Below, in pieces: positions 1-6,126 of a stretch of DNA of 7,165 bases; position 1 is the stretch's first letter, and every line of letters begins with the position of its first letter. A model generated the notes under the pieces. It worked only from the letters and a program-made list of their open reading frames with translations, ran no database searches and was not told the DNA's origin. A program made the position numbers and the translations under genes. Origin of the DNA: Chromatiales bacterium (lineage in GTDB: Bacteria > Pseudomonadota > Gammaproteobacteria > Chromatiales > Chromatiaceae); contig JAKSCN010000484.1 of NCBI GenBank assembly GCA_022360595.1, positions 1-7,165 on the forward strand, written 5' to 3'.

Positions 1-353
1 AAATCGGCACTACCACCACGGGAATCCAACATCTGCATTTCGCTGCCAACAATCTCAGTGGTGTAGTTGTCTCGGCCATCCTGTCCCTGCCATTTGCGGG
101 TGCGCAGACTGCCTTCAACATAAATTTTGGAGCCCTTTTTCAGATACTCACCAGCAATCTCTCCCAGGCGATTGAAAAAGACGACGCGGTGCCACTCGGT
201 ACGTTCCTGCATCTCACCGGTATTCTTGTCTTTCCAGGACTCTGAGGTTGCCAGGCGAACATTGGTCACTGCTCCACCACTAGGCATATAACGGGTTTCG
301 GGGTCTGCCCCCAGGTTGCCTATCAAAATAACTTTATTAATACCGCGAGCCAT
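1..353 (-). CDS. ssb: Single-stranded DNA-binding protein SSB, partial (C-terminus beyond left edge)
   Basis: Binds and protects single-stranded DNA in replication, recombination and repair, normally as a homotetramer in the cytoplasm. About 117 N-terminal residues are visible. They begin MARGINKVILIGNLGADPE and contain the family blocks RYMPSGGAV, LATSESW, TEWHRVVFFNRL, EYLKKGSKIYVEGSLRTRKW and YTTEIV. Together these make up essentially the whole OB-fold, and it reads very close to E. coli SSB. The variable linker and the acidic C-terminal tip that recruits partner proteins lie outside the window, so they cannot be checked. The start is supported by an AGGA Shine-Dalgarno seven bases upstream. 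The gene is codirectional with, and 140 bases downstream of, the YajR-like transporter gene. I saw no frameshift. Confidence 0.97.
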   Translation of the reverse strand, partial: MARGINKVILIGNLGADPETRYMPSGGAVTNVRLATSESWKDKNTGEMQERTEWHRVVFFNRLGEIAGEYLKKGSKIYVEGSLRTRKWQGQDGRDNYTTEIVGSEMQMLDSRGGSAD

Positions 354-360
354 AAGCTTT

Positions 361-364
361 TCCT
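361..364 (-). promoter_or_regulatory. Ribosome binding site of ssb
   Basis: On the minus strand AGGA lies seven bases before the ATG at 353, a good Shine-Dalgarno distance. It fixes the ssb start. Confidence 0.7.
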
Positions 365-382
365 GTTTTCTCTATATTTCTC

Positions 383-409
383 ATCATGTTAGCAAATACC
401 AAACATGAT
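383..409. repeat. 8-base perfect inverted repeat upstream of ssb
   Basis: The arms ATCATGTT (383-390) and AACATGAT (402-409) are exact reverse complements separated by 11 bases. The dyad centre is about 43 bases ahead of the ssb start. It could be an operator for a dimeric regulator or a weak hairpin in the ssb leader. There is no GC-rich stem or T-tract, so it is not a normal intrinsic terminator for the upstream transporter gene. The rest of the 354-493 spacer shows only AT-rich stretches, such as TTAAAAT on the minus strand, that could be part of an ssb promoter. I could not assign a convincing -35/-10 pair. Confidence 0.45.
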
Positions 410-493
410 TAACGATGATACTGGCAATTCCCTATACCAGCCTAGAAGGATTTTAACACCTCGGAGCCCTGTAGATACAGCCACGCCTAGCGA

Positions 494-1846
494 CTAATAT
501 TCGGCAAAGCGATTGAACGCCGACGGCTCTACCACTTGGGTATCTATCTTCAAATAGGCAATTCCCGCCTCCACATCGACAGCAACATCGCCCACGCCAT
601 CTATGGCCGACAGCTCAGCTTGCAGCTCATAGGCCTGGGCACCATCGATAGCACCAACCCTCACCAGATGGCTGGTGAGATATTGCGGTCGCTCCATACC
701 GATAGCAATCAGCAACCAGAGCAGTGCAGCCCCTGTGGCAAAGAGAAAAACCCCTTCCACCCCATAACCGCTATAGACCCAGCCACCAATCGAGCCACCC
801 AGAAAGGCGCCGGAAAATTGGGAGGTTGAATAGACCCCCATAGCCGTACCCTTACTATCCGCGGGCGCCACTTTGGCGACCAGTGAAGGCAACGTGGCTT
901 CCAGCAGATTAAAGGCCGTAAAGAAGATAAACAGCATCAGGCTCAAGCCAATCAATGAGTGGTAGAGCTGGCTAAAACCGAGCAGTGACAACATCAACGC
1001 AGTAATCGCCGCTACAAATACCGGTTTCATCTTCCGGCGGTTTTCGGCAATAACCACAAAGGGGATCATCACGATCATCGCTAGCAGCAGTACAGGCAAA
1101 TAGACCCACGAGTGATTATCACTATCGAGACCGATGAAATCACGCAGAGCAAAGGGAATAACAATAAACACCGCCATGAGAATCATATGCAGAATCATAA
1201 TCCCCGCATCGAGTCTCAGCAGATCACTATTAGCGAGCACTCGGCCAAAGAGCGCCGGCACCGGTTCGGCGTCCCGGTGGAATACGCTCTTTTCCGGAGT
1301 GGGCACCCAGAACAGGGTGATACCAATCCCCACCAGAGCCAACGCAGCGATCAGCCAAAAGATGCCCTGAACCCCAACAAAACTGTTCAGAATCGGGCCT
1401 AACACCATGGAGAGCGCAAAGGCAACACCGATACTCATCCCGATCACCGCCATAATGCGCAGACGTTTCTGCTCCCGCGTCAAATCCGCGGCCAACGCCA
1501 TAATCGCTGCCGCAATGGCGCCACTACCCTGCAAAGCCCGACCAACGATAACGCCCCAGATAGTGTCAGACATAGCCGCCACGACACTACCCACAGCAAA
1601 AATGACCAGACCGCCAATGATCACCGGCTTGCGGCCAATGCGGTCAGAGAGCATCCCGAACGGCACCTGTAGCAGTGCTTGGGTAAGACCATAGGCGCCA
1701 ATGGCCACGCCAATCAGCGTAGGCGTGACACCTTCCAGGTTTTCAGCATAGAGCGAAAATACCGGCAGAATCATGAACAACCCCAGCATGCGCAGGGAAA
1801 ACAACCCCGCCAGAGAGACTGCCGCTCTACTTTCGATAGGGGTCAT
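494..1846 (-). CDS. yajR: YajR-like major facilitator superfamily transporter with C-terminal YAM domain
   Basis: An inner-membrane MFS transporter, probably a proton-coupled exporter; the substrate is not evident. From the chosen ATG it has 450 residues, close to the roughly 454 of E. coli YajR, and aligns along its whole length. Visible marks are the start MTPIESRAA followed by FSLRMLGLFMILP, MFS motif A GMLSDRIGRKP (about 64-74), the motif B-like VGRALQGSGA (101-110), a motif C-like segment ending VLGP (about 136-151), and GTAMGVYSTSQF (333-344). The hydrophobic pattern fits 12 membrane helices, ending near residue 384. Residues about 388-450 (RVGAID...GVGDV...AYLKIDTQVV) match the soluble, ferredoxin-like YAM domain of YajR. 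The open frame extends upstream to 1987, but that would overlap the first 36 bases of divergent uvrA and add a tail without MFS character. A GTG at 1876 (adding MSKQSGKSEP) is a possible alternative, with a TAAGG only two bases ahead of it. The Shine-Dalgarno for 1846 is weak. Family call strong, start moderate. Confidence 0.93.
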   Translation of the reverse strand: MTPIESRAAVSLAGLFSLRMLGLFMILPVFSLYAENLEGVTPTLIGVAIGAYGLTQALLQVPFGMLSDRIGRKPVIIGGLVIFAVGSVVAAMSDTIWGVIVGRALQGSGAIAAAIMALAADLTREQKRLRIMAVIGMSIGVAFALSMVLGPILNSFVGVQGIFWLIAALALVGIGITLFWVPTPEKSVFHRDAEPVPALFGRVLANSDLLRLDAGIMILHMILMAVFIVIPFALRDFIGLDSDNHSWVYLPVLLLAMIVMIPFVVIAENRRKMKPVFVAAITALMLSLLGFSQLYHSLIGLSLMLFIFFTAFNLLEATLPSLVAKVAPADSKGTAMGVYSTSQFSGAFLGGSIGGWVYSGYGVEGVFLFATGAALLWLLIAIGMERPQYLTSHLVRVGAIDGAQAYELQAELSAIDGVGDVAVDVEAGIAYLKIDTQVVEPSAFNRFAEY

Positions 1847-1892
1847 GGGTTCTGACTTGCCTGACTGCTTGCTCACTGCCTTACATCTGCCT

Positions 1893-1922
1893 TTGGCTCG
1901 AAAACACAAGAAGGCGTATAGT
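1893..1922 (+). promoter_or_regulatory. Candidate sigma-70 promoter of uvrA
   Basis: TTGGCT (1893-1898) and TATAGT (1917-1922) are separated by 18 bases and match the -35 and -10 consensus at 4/6 and 5/6 positions. Transcription would start near 1929, giving a leader of about 22 bases before the uvrA ATG. The 1847-1951 spacer must also hold the divergent transporter promoter, for which I found no convincing pair. This is a consensus match only, with no experimental support. Confidence 0.45.
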
Positions 1923-1951
1923 AGCAGGTTCGCTTCCTGGCTGGTACGAAG

Positions 1952-4843
1952 ATGGACACGATTTACATCCGCGGCGCACGCACCCACAACCTTAAGAATA
2001 TTGACCTTGATATCCCCAGAGACAAGCTGATCGTTATCACCGGCCTGTCCGGCTCGGGCAAATCATCTTTGGCTTTCGACACCATCTATGCTGAGGGCCA
2101 GCGCCGCTACGTAGAGTCTCTATCCGCTTACGCAAGGCAGTTCTTGTCCATGATGGAGAAACCCGATGTGGACCATATTGAAGGGTTGTCACCCGCAATT
2201 TCGATTGAGCAGAAGACCACCTCTCACAATCCCCGCTCCACTGTAGGCACCATCACCGAGATTTACGACTATCTGCGTTTGCTGTTCGCCCGCGCAGGTT
2301 CACCCCGATGCCCCAATCACCACCAAGAGCTTGAGGCCCAGACTATCAGCCAGATGGCCGATCATGTGCTCACCCTCCCAGCAGAAAGCAGGCTGATGCT
2401 GCTGGCCCCGGTCATCAGCAACCGCAAAGGGGAGCACCAGAAGCTGCTCCAAGAGCTGCACGCTCAAGGCTTTATTCGGGTGCGGATTGATGGCGAGATT
2501 TTTGAACTGGATGATCCACCACCACTGGATCTGCACAAAAAGCATACCATTGAGGTGGTGGTCGACCGCTTTAAAGTACGGGCCGATGGCGAGCTGGCCC
2601 AGCGACTGGCTGAGTCTTTCGAGACCGCATTAAATTTGTCAGACGGACTGGCCCGCATCGCATCGATGGATAGCCAGTCGGGGCAGGAAGATATCATCTT
2701 CTCCGCCAAGTTTGCCTGCCCGGTTTGCGGCTACAGCCTGCAGGAGTTGGAGCCACGCCTGTTCTCGTTCAACAATCCAACCGGCGCCTGCCCGAGTTGT
2801 GATGGGCTGGGAGTCGAGCAATTCTTCGATCCACAACGGGTGGTCGCCCACCCGGAACTCAGTCTTGCCGCAGGCGCAATCCGCAGTTGGGACAGGCGCA
2901 ACGCCTACTATTTCGGCATGATCAGCTCACTCGGTCGCCACTATGACTTCGACGTCGAAACCCCATGGCAGAATCTACCTAAACAGATTCAGCAGGCGGT
3001 GCTCTACGGCAGCGGTGAGCAGGCGATAGATTTCTGCTATATCAACAACCGGGGAGCCAGCCATCAGAAATCACATCCATTTGAGGGGATTATCCCCAAT
3101 ATGGAACGACGCTACCGAGAGACCGAGTCAAACGCCGTGCGCGAGGAGCTCTCTCAATATATCTCCACCCATAGCTGCCGTAGCTGTCAGGGTAGTCGCC
3201 TAAACGAAGCGGCCCGCAATGTATTTATCGAGCAACACAACCTACCGGCACTCACTGCTCTGCCGGTCGACCACGCCCTCACATTTTTCACGAATCTGAA
3301 GCTGCCGGGTAAGCGCGGTAAAATTGCTGAAAAGGTGATCAAAGAGATCTCCCAACGGTTGCAGTTTCTGGTCAACGTTGGCCTCGACTATCTGACCCTG
3401 GAGCGTAGCGCCGACACCCTCTCCGGTGGTGAAGCACAACGCATTCGTCTCGCCAGCCAGATTGGCGCCGGTTTGGTGGGTGTGATGTATATCCTCGATG
3501 AGCCCTCAATTGGACTGCATCAGCGTGACAATGCGCGCTTGCTCAACACACTGACCTACCTGCGCGATCTCGGCAATACCGTTATTGTGGTGGAGCATGA
3601 TGAGGAGGCGATTCGTGCCGCGGACCATGTCATCGACATCGGCCCGGGCGCAGGCACCCACGGCGGCCAGGTGATAGCTCAAGGCACGGCAGAGGAGATC
3701 TGCCGAAACACCAACTCGTTGACTGGGCAGTATCTCTCCGGGCAGCAGACCATTGCACTCCCCAAACGCAATAGCGATGAGCTGTTCACCAATACGCTGC
3801 AGTTGATTGGCGCATCCGGCAATAATCTCAAACAGGTAGAGCTTAGTATCCCGGTAGGCCTGTTCACCTGCATCACCGGTGTATCGGGTTCTGGCAAATC
3901 GACACTCATCAACGATACACTTTATCCACTGGCCGCTCAGCACCTCAATCGCGCCAATATCGATGCAGCCCCGTATAAACAGATCAACGGTCTAGAACAC
4001 TTCGATAAGGTGGTCGATATCGATCAAAGCCCCATCGGGCGCACCCCTCGCTCTAACCCAGCCACCTATACAGGGCTTTTCACCGCTATCCGGGAACTCT
4101 TTGCAGGCACTCAGGAAGCGCGCAGCCGTGGCTATAACGTTGGCCGTTTCAGTTTCAATATCAAAGGGGGGCGCTGTGAGGCCTGTAAGGGCGACGGCGT
4201 TATCAAGGTTGAGATGCACTTTCTGCCAGACGTCTATGTCCAATGCGATGTCTGTAAGGGCAAGCGTTACAACCGCGAAACATTGGAGATTAAATACAAG
4301 GGCAAAAGTATCGACGAGGTATTAAACCTTACGGTCGAAGACGCTTTGGCTTTTTTCGACGCTATCCCGGCAGTTAAACGCAAACTCCAAACATTGATGG
4401 ATGTCGGCCTCTCTTATATTACGCTGGGACAGAACGCCACCACACTTTCAGGAGGCGAGGCACAGCGAGTGAAGCTCTCGCGTGAACTATCCAAGCGCGA
4501 TACTGGCAGCACTCTTTACATTCTGGATGAACCAACAACTGGGTTGCACTTTCACGATGTTAAGCACCTGTTAGAGGTGCTACATCGACTACGGGACCAC
4601 GGCAACACCGTGGTTGTGATCGAACATAACCTGGACGTCATAAAAACAGCCGACTGGATTGTAGACCTGGGGCCCGAAGGCGGAAATAGGGGAGGAGAGA
4701 TCATTTGCGAGGGGACGCCTGAATATGTCAGCAAAAACCCAACGTCTCATACCGGGCAATATCTTCGTCCACTACTCGATAATTTAGGAAGCGATGATTC
4801 ATCTCCGGGCGAAATGATCAACAACTCCTTAAGAGCGGATTAA
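1952..4843 (+). CDS. uvrA: Excinuclease ABC subunit UvrA
   Basis: The damage-recognition ATPase of nucleotide excision repair. A UvrA dimer with UvrB finds bulky or UV lesions and loads UvrB for UvrC incision. The protein has 963 residues and two ABC ATPase halves. First half: Walker A GLSGSGKSS (31-39), zinc cysteines C256/C259 and C280/C283 (CPVC...CPSC), signature LSGGEAQR (490-497), Walker B MYILDEPS with D516/E517, and H-loop H549. Second half: Walker A GVSGSGKST (643-651), zinc cysteines C742/C745 and C765/C768, signature LSGGEAQR (832-839), Walker B ILDEPTTGLH around 857-866, and H892. A further conserved CRSC pair sits at 409-412. The UvrB-binding and insertion regions between the first Walker A and first signature are present, so every key residue I checked is there. 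The start MDTIYIRGARTHNLKNI matches the family start exactly, although the Shine-Dalgarno is poor. The last roughly 23 residues (LLDNLGSDDSSPGEMINN and on) form a polar tail beyond the usual E. coli end. The gene is divergent from the transporter and convergent with the DUF62 gene. Confidence 0.99.
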   Translation: MDTIYIRGARTHNLKNIDLDIPRDKLIVITGLSGSGKSSLAFDTIYAEGQRRYVESLSAYARQFLSMMEKPDVDHIEGLSPAISIEQKTTSHNPRSTVGTITEIYDYLRLLFARAGSPRCPNHHQELEAQTISQMADHVLTLPAESRLMLLAPVISNRKGEHQKLLQELHAQGFIRVRIDGEIFELDDPPPLDLHKKHTIEVVVDRFKVRADGELAQRLAESFETALNLSDGLARIASMDSQSGQEDIIFSAKFACPVCGYSLQELEPRLFSFNNPTGACPSCDGLGVEQFFDPQRVVAHPELSLAAGAIRSWDRRNAYYFGMISSLGRHYDFDVETPWQNLPKQIQQAVLYGSGEQAIDFCYINNRGASHQKSHPFEGIIPNMERRYRETESNAVREELSQYISTHSCRSCQGSRLNEAARNVFIEQHNLPALTALPVDHALTFFTNLKLPGKRGKIAEKVIKEISQRLQFLVNVGLDYLTLERSADTLSGGEAQRIRLASQIGAGLVGVMYILDEPSIGLHQRDNARLLNTLTYLRDLGNTVIVVEHDEEAIRAADHVIDIGPGAGTHGGQVIAQGTAEEICRNTNSLTGQYLSGQQTIALPKRNSDELFTNTLQLIGASGNNLKQVELSIPVGLFTCITGVSGSGKSTLINDTLYPLAAQHLNRANIDAAPYKQINGLEHFDKVVDIDQSPIGRTPRSNPATYTGLFTAIRELFAGTQEARSRGYNVGRFSFNIKGGRCEACKGDGVIKVEMHFLPDVYVQCDVCKGKRYNRETLEIKYKGKSIDEVLNLTVEDALAFFDAIPAVKRKLQTLMDVGLSYITLGQNATTLSGGEAQRVKLSRELSKRDTGSTLYILDEPTTGLHFHDVKHLLEVLHRLRDHGNTVVVIEHNLDVIKTADWIVDLGPEGGNRGGEIICEGTPEYVSKNPTSHTGQYLRPLLDNLGSDDSSPGEMINNSLRAD

Positions 4844-4847
4844 CACA

Positions 4848-5588
4848 TCAGTCCCATTTGAGTTCGGTACCAACCACGGCGGCCAACTGCTCTGCAGCCG
4901 AGCCTTGGTTTACTGCAATCTCCACCAGACCGATCGAGTTTTCGTACCAGAGCAGCTCTCCCACATTCACCTCACTGAATGTACGGGCGTAGCTGACTTT
5001 CCGCCCAAGAATCGTAACCTTTGTGGATAACTCGAACTGATCTGCGCTCACCCCGGTAATCAGGTTACCGTAGTGATCAATATAGATCACTTCAGGAAGC
5101 TGATCGGCCCAGTCAATACCAATGACTTGATCTGCAGACAGGGCAATTGTCGAAAAACGATCCCCCCTGCAGAGTTTGTTGGCCACAGGTGCGAACAGAT
5201 CACGGCCGTGAAAGCTAACGGACAGTCGTTCCGGCAACCATGTGATCACCTCTACACTCGCTTCAGGATGCTCTCTCAACACTTGAGAGAAGAGACCATT
5301 ATCCGGCCCAACAAACCAGTGCCTCTCAGTGCGTACGATAAGTGGCAAGCGGTCACTTCCCACCCCCGGATCTACCACACTAAGAAACAGTATGCCTTCG
5401 GCCTGAAAGCGCGCAATCGCGGCCAGAAGATACGCTGAGGCTTTCGGGTTAAATGAGGGCGCTTCTGAGAGTAGGTTGATAATAGGAACACCCGCTTCCT
5501 TTAACACCAGCGCCATCTGACCGGTATAAAGGCCTTGGGGACCAAAATCTGTAAACAGCGCGATACTGTTTGGTTTCCTATCATCCAT
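4848..5588 (-). CDS. SAM hydroxide adenosyltransferase (DUF62 family)
   Basis: By family knowledge this enzyme cleaves S-adenosylmethionine with water or hydroxide to adenosine and L-methionine; its cellular purpose is unsettled. It has 246 residues and no signal peptide or membrane segment, so it should be cytosolic. Visible family motifs are IALFTDFG (9-16), VVDPGVGSDR (71-80), VGPDNGLFS (93-101), SFHGRDLFAPVA (125-136), IDHYGNLITG (170-179) and ENSIGLVEIAVNQGSAAE (216-233). The Asp-Arg-His triad characteristic of the hydrolytic family is present as D73, R80 and H127, which argues for SAM hydrolysis and not for the related fluorinase/chlorinase halide chemistry. The start is fixed because the next Met (residue 25) would delete the TDFG block. 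No Shine-Dalgarno precedes it, and a promoter-like sequence ends seven bases upstream. The stop lies 4 bases from the uvrA stop, tail to tail. Upstream, a terminator separates the gene from rplQ, so it is probably monocistronic. Confidence 0.92.
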   Translation of the reverse strand: MDDRKPNSIALFTDFGPQGLYTGQMALVLKEAGVPIINLLSEAPSFNPKASAYLLAAIARFQAEGILFLSVVDPGVGSDRLPLIVRTERHWFVGPDNGLFSQVLREHPEASVEVITWLPERLSVSFHGRDLFAPVANKLCRGDRFSTIALSADQVIGIDWADQLPEVIYIDHYGNLITGVSADQFELSTKVTILGRKVSYARTFSEVNVGELLWYENSIGLVEIAVNQGSAAEQLAAVVGTELKWD

Positions 5589-5594
5589 AACAGG

Positions 5595-5622
5595 ATTAAA
5601 GCACAGTCAGAAAAGTGGACAA
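5595..5622 (-). promoter_or_regulatory. Candidate promoter of the DUF62 gene, possibly giving a leaderless mRNA
   Basis: On the minus strand TTGTCC (5622-5617) and TTTAAT (5600-5595) are spaced by 16 bases and match the -35 and -10 consensus at 4/6 and 5/6 positions. The usual distance from the -10 puts the transcription start at or within a base or two of the ATG at 5588. This fits the absence of any Shine-Dalgarno there. The -35 overlaps the last two bases of the neighbouring terminator. It is a weak consensus match and remains inference. Confidence 0.4.
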
Positions 5623-5656
5623 TAAAAAACCGGGCAGGCCCGCCCGGTTTTTTATT
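5621..5656. terminator. Bidirectional intrinsic terminator downstream of rplQ
   Basis: A perfect 15-base inverted repeat, AATAAAAAACCGGGC (5621-5635) and GCCCGGTTTTTTATT (5642-5656), is separated by a 6-base loop. The GC core (CCGGGC/GCCCGG) is flanked by A6 on one side and T6 on the other, so either strand yields a hairpin followed by a U-tract. It begins 17 bases past the rplQ stop and should end the alpha-operon transcript. No plus-strand gene runs into it unless uvrA reads through the whole DUF62 gene. Confidence 0.93.
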
Positions 5657-5673
5657 CAGCAACTTAGTTACTG

Positions 5674-6072
5674 TTATTCAGCGGCAGCTTCCACAACCTC
5701 TTCTTCGACAGGCTCTGGACGATCCACCAACTCAACGTACGCCATAGGTGCTTTATCACCTGGACGATAGCCGCACTTCAGAATACGCAGGTAACCACCT
5801 GGGCGCTCTTTATAGCGGGGGCCAAGCTCGTTGAAGAGCTTACCAACAGCTTCATCATCTCTAAGACGATCGAACGCCAGACGACGAGCAGCAACACTGT
5901 CGTCCTTACCCATGGTGATCAGAGGCTCTGCAACAGTACGCAGCTCTTTAGCTTTAGGCAATGTGGTCTTAATCAGCTCGTGGCGAAACAGCGAGCAAGT
6001 CATGTTGCGGAACATAGCCTTGCGGTGTGAGCTGTTACGGTTCAATCGCCGTCCGGATTTGCGGTGTCGCAT
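5674..6072 (-). CDS. rplQ: 50S ribosomal protein L17 (bL17)
   Basis: A large-subunit ribosomal protein near the peptide exit region, conserved in bacteria. It has 132 residues and begins MRHRKSGRRLNRNSSHRKAM, followed by FRNMTCSLFRHELIKTTLPK, an almost invariant N-terminal region of the family. The blocks RRLAFDRLRDD, LFNELGPRY and GGYLRILKCGYRPGDKAPMAYVELVDR follow. The final 15 or so residues are an acidic tail rich in Glu, Val and Ala (EPVEEEVVEAAAE), the variable end of the family. The start is supported by AAGGA nine bases upstream. It lies 54 bases after rpoA, as the usual last gene of the alpha operon, and a strong terminator follows the stop. Confidence 0.99.
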   Translation of the reverse strand: MRHRKSGRRLNRNSSHRKAMFRNMTCSLFRHELIKTTLPKAKELRTVAEPLITMGKDDSVAARRLAFDRLRDDEAVGKLFNELGPRYKERPGGYLRILKCGYRPGDKAPMAYVELVDRPEPVEEEVVEAAAE

Positions 6073-6081
6073 GGATCGACT

Positions 6082-6086
6082 TCCTT
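6082..6086 (-). promoter_or_regulatory. Ribosome binding site of rplQ
   Basis: AAGGA on the minus strand lies nine bases ahead of the rplQ ATG in the 54-base rpoA-rplQ spacer. I see no separate promoter in the spacer, so rplQ is probably cotranscribed with rpoA. Confidence 0.7.
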
Positions 6087-6126
6087 AAAACAATAGTTAC
6101 TAAACTTAGGGTTCGGTTTCAGATGC

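Noticed and set aside
469..480. CTGTAGATACAG palindrome downstream of the transporter, resembling a LexA half-site pair
   Set aside because: The CTGT and ACAG halves are only 4 bases apart, against 8 in the gammaproteobacterial LexA box, and it lies more than 100 bases from the ssb start. The 2-base centre is also too short for a stable hairpin.
536..1694. Several plus-strand open frames of 78-97 codons opposite the transporter
   Set aside because: They overlap each other in different frames, show no domain and lie opposite clearly coding MFS sequence, so they are chance frames.
1773..2030. 85-codon plus-strand frame spanning the transporter-uvrA divergent spacer
   Set aside because: It overlaps the starts of both real genes in a different frame and has no family features; it is not a plausible leader peptide.
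3506..3943. 145-codon minus-strand open frame inside uvrA
   Set aside because: It is wholly antisense to a highly conserved UvrA region, has no recognisable domain and no convincing ribosome site; it is a by-product of uvrA codon use.
5073..5438. 121-codon plus-strand open frame opposite the DUF62 gene
   Set aside because: The minus-strand frame carries all the family motifs over the same interval; the plus-strand product resembles no known domain.
4848..5588. Halogenase (fluorinase or chlorinase) reading of the DUF62 gene
   Set aside because: The Asp-Arg-His triad of the hydrolytic family is intact and I see no obvious extra loop typical of the fluorinase, so SAM hydrolysis fits better.
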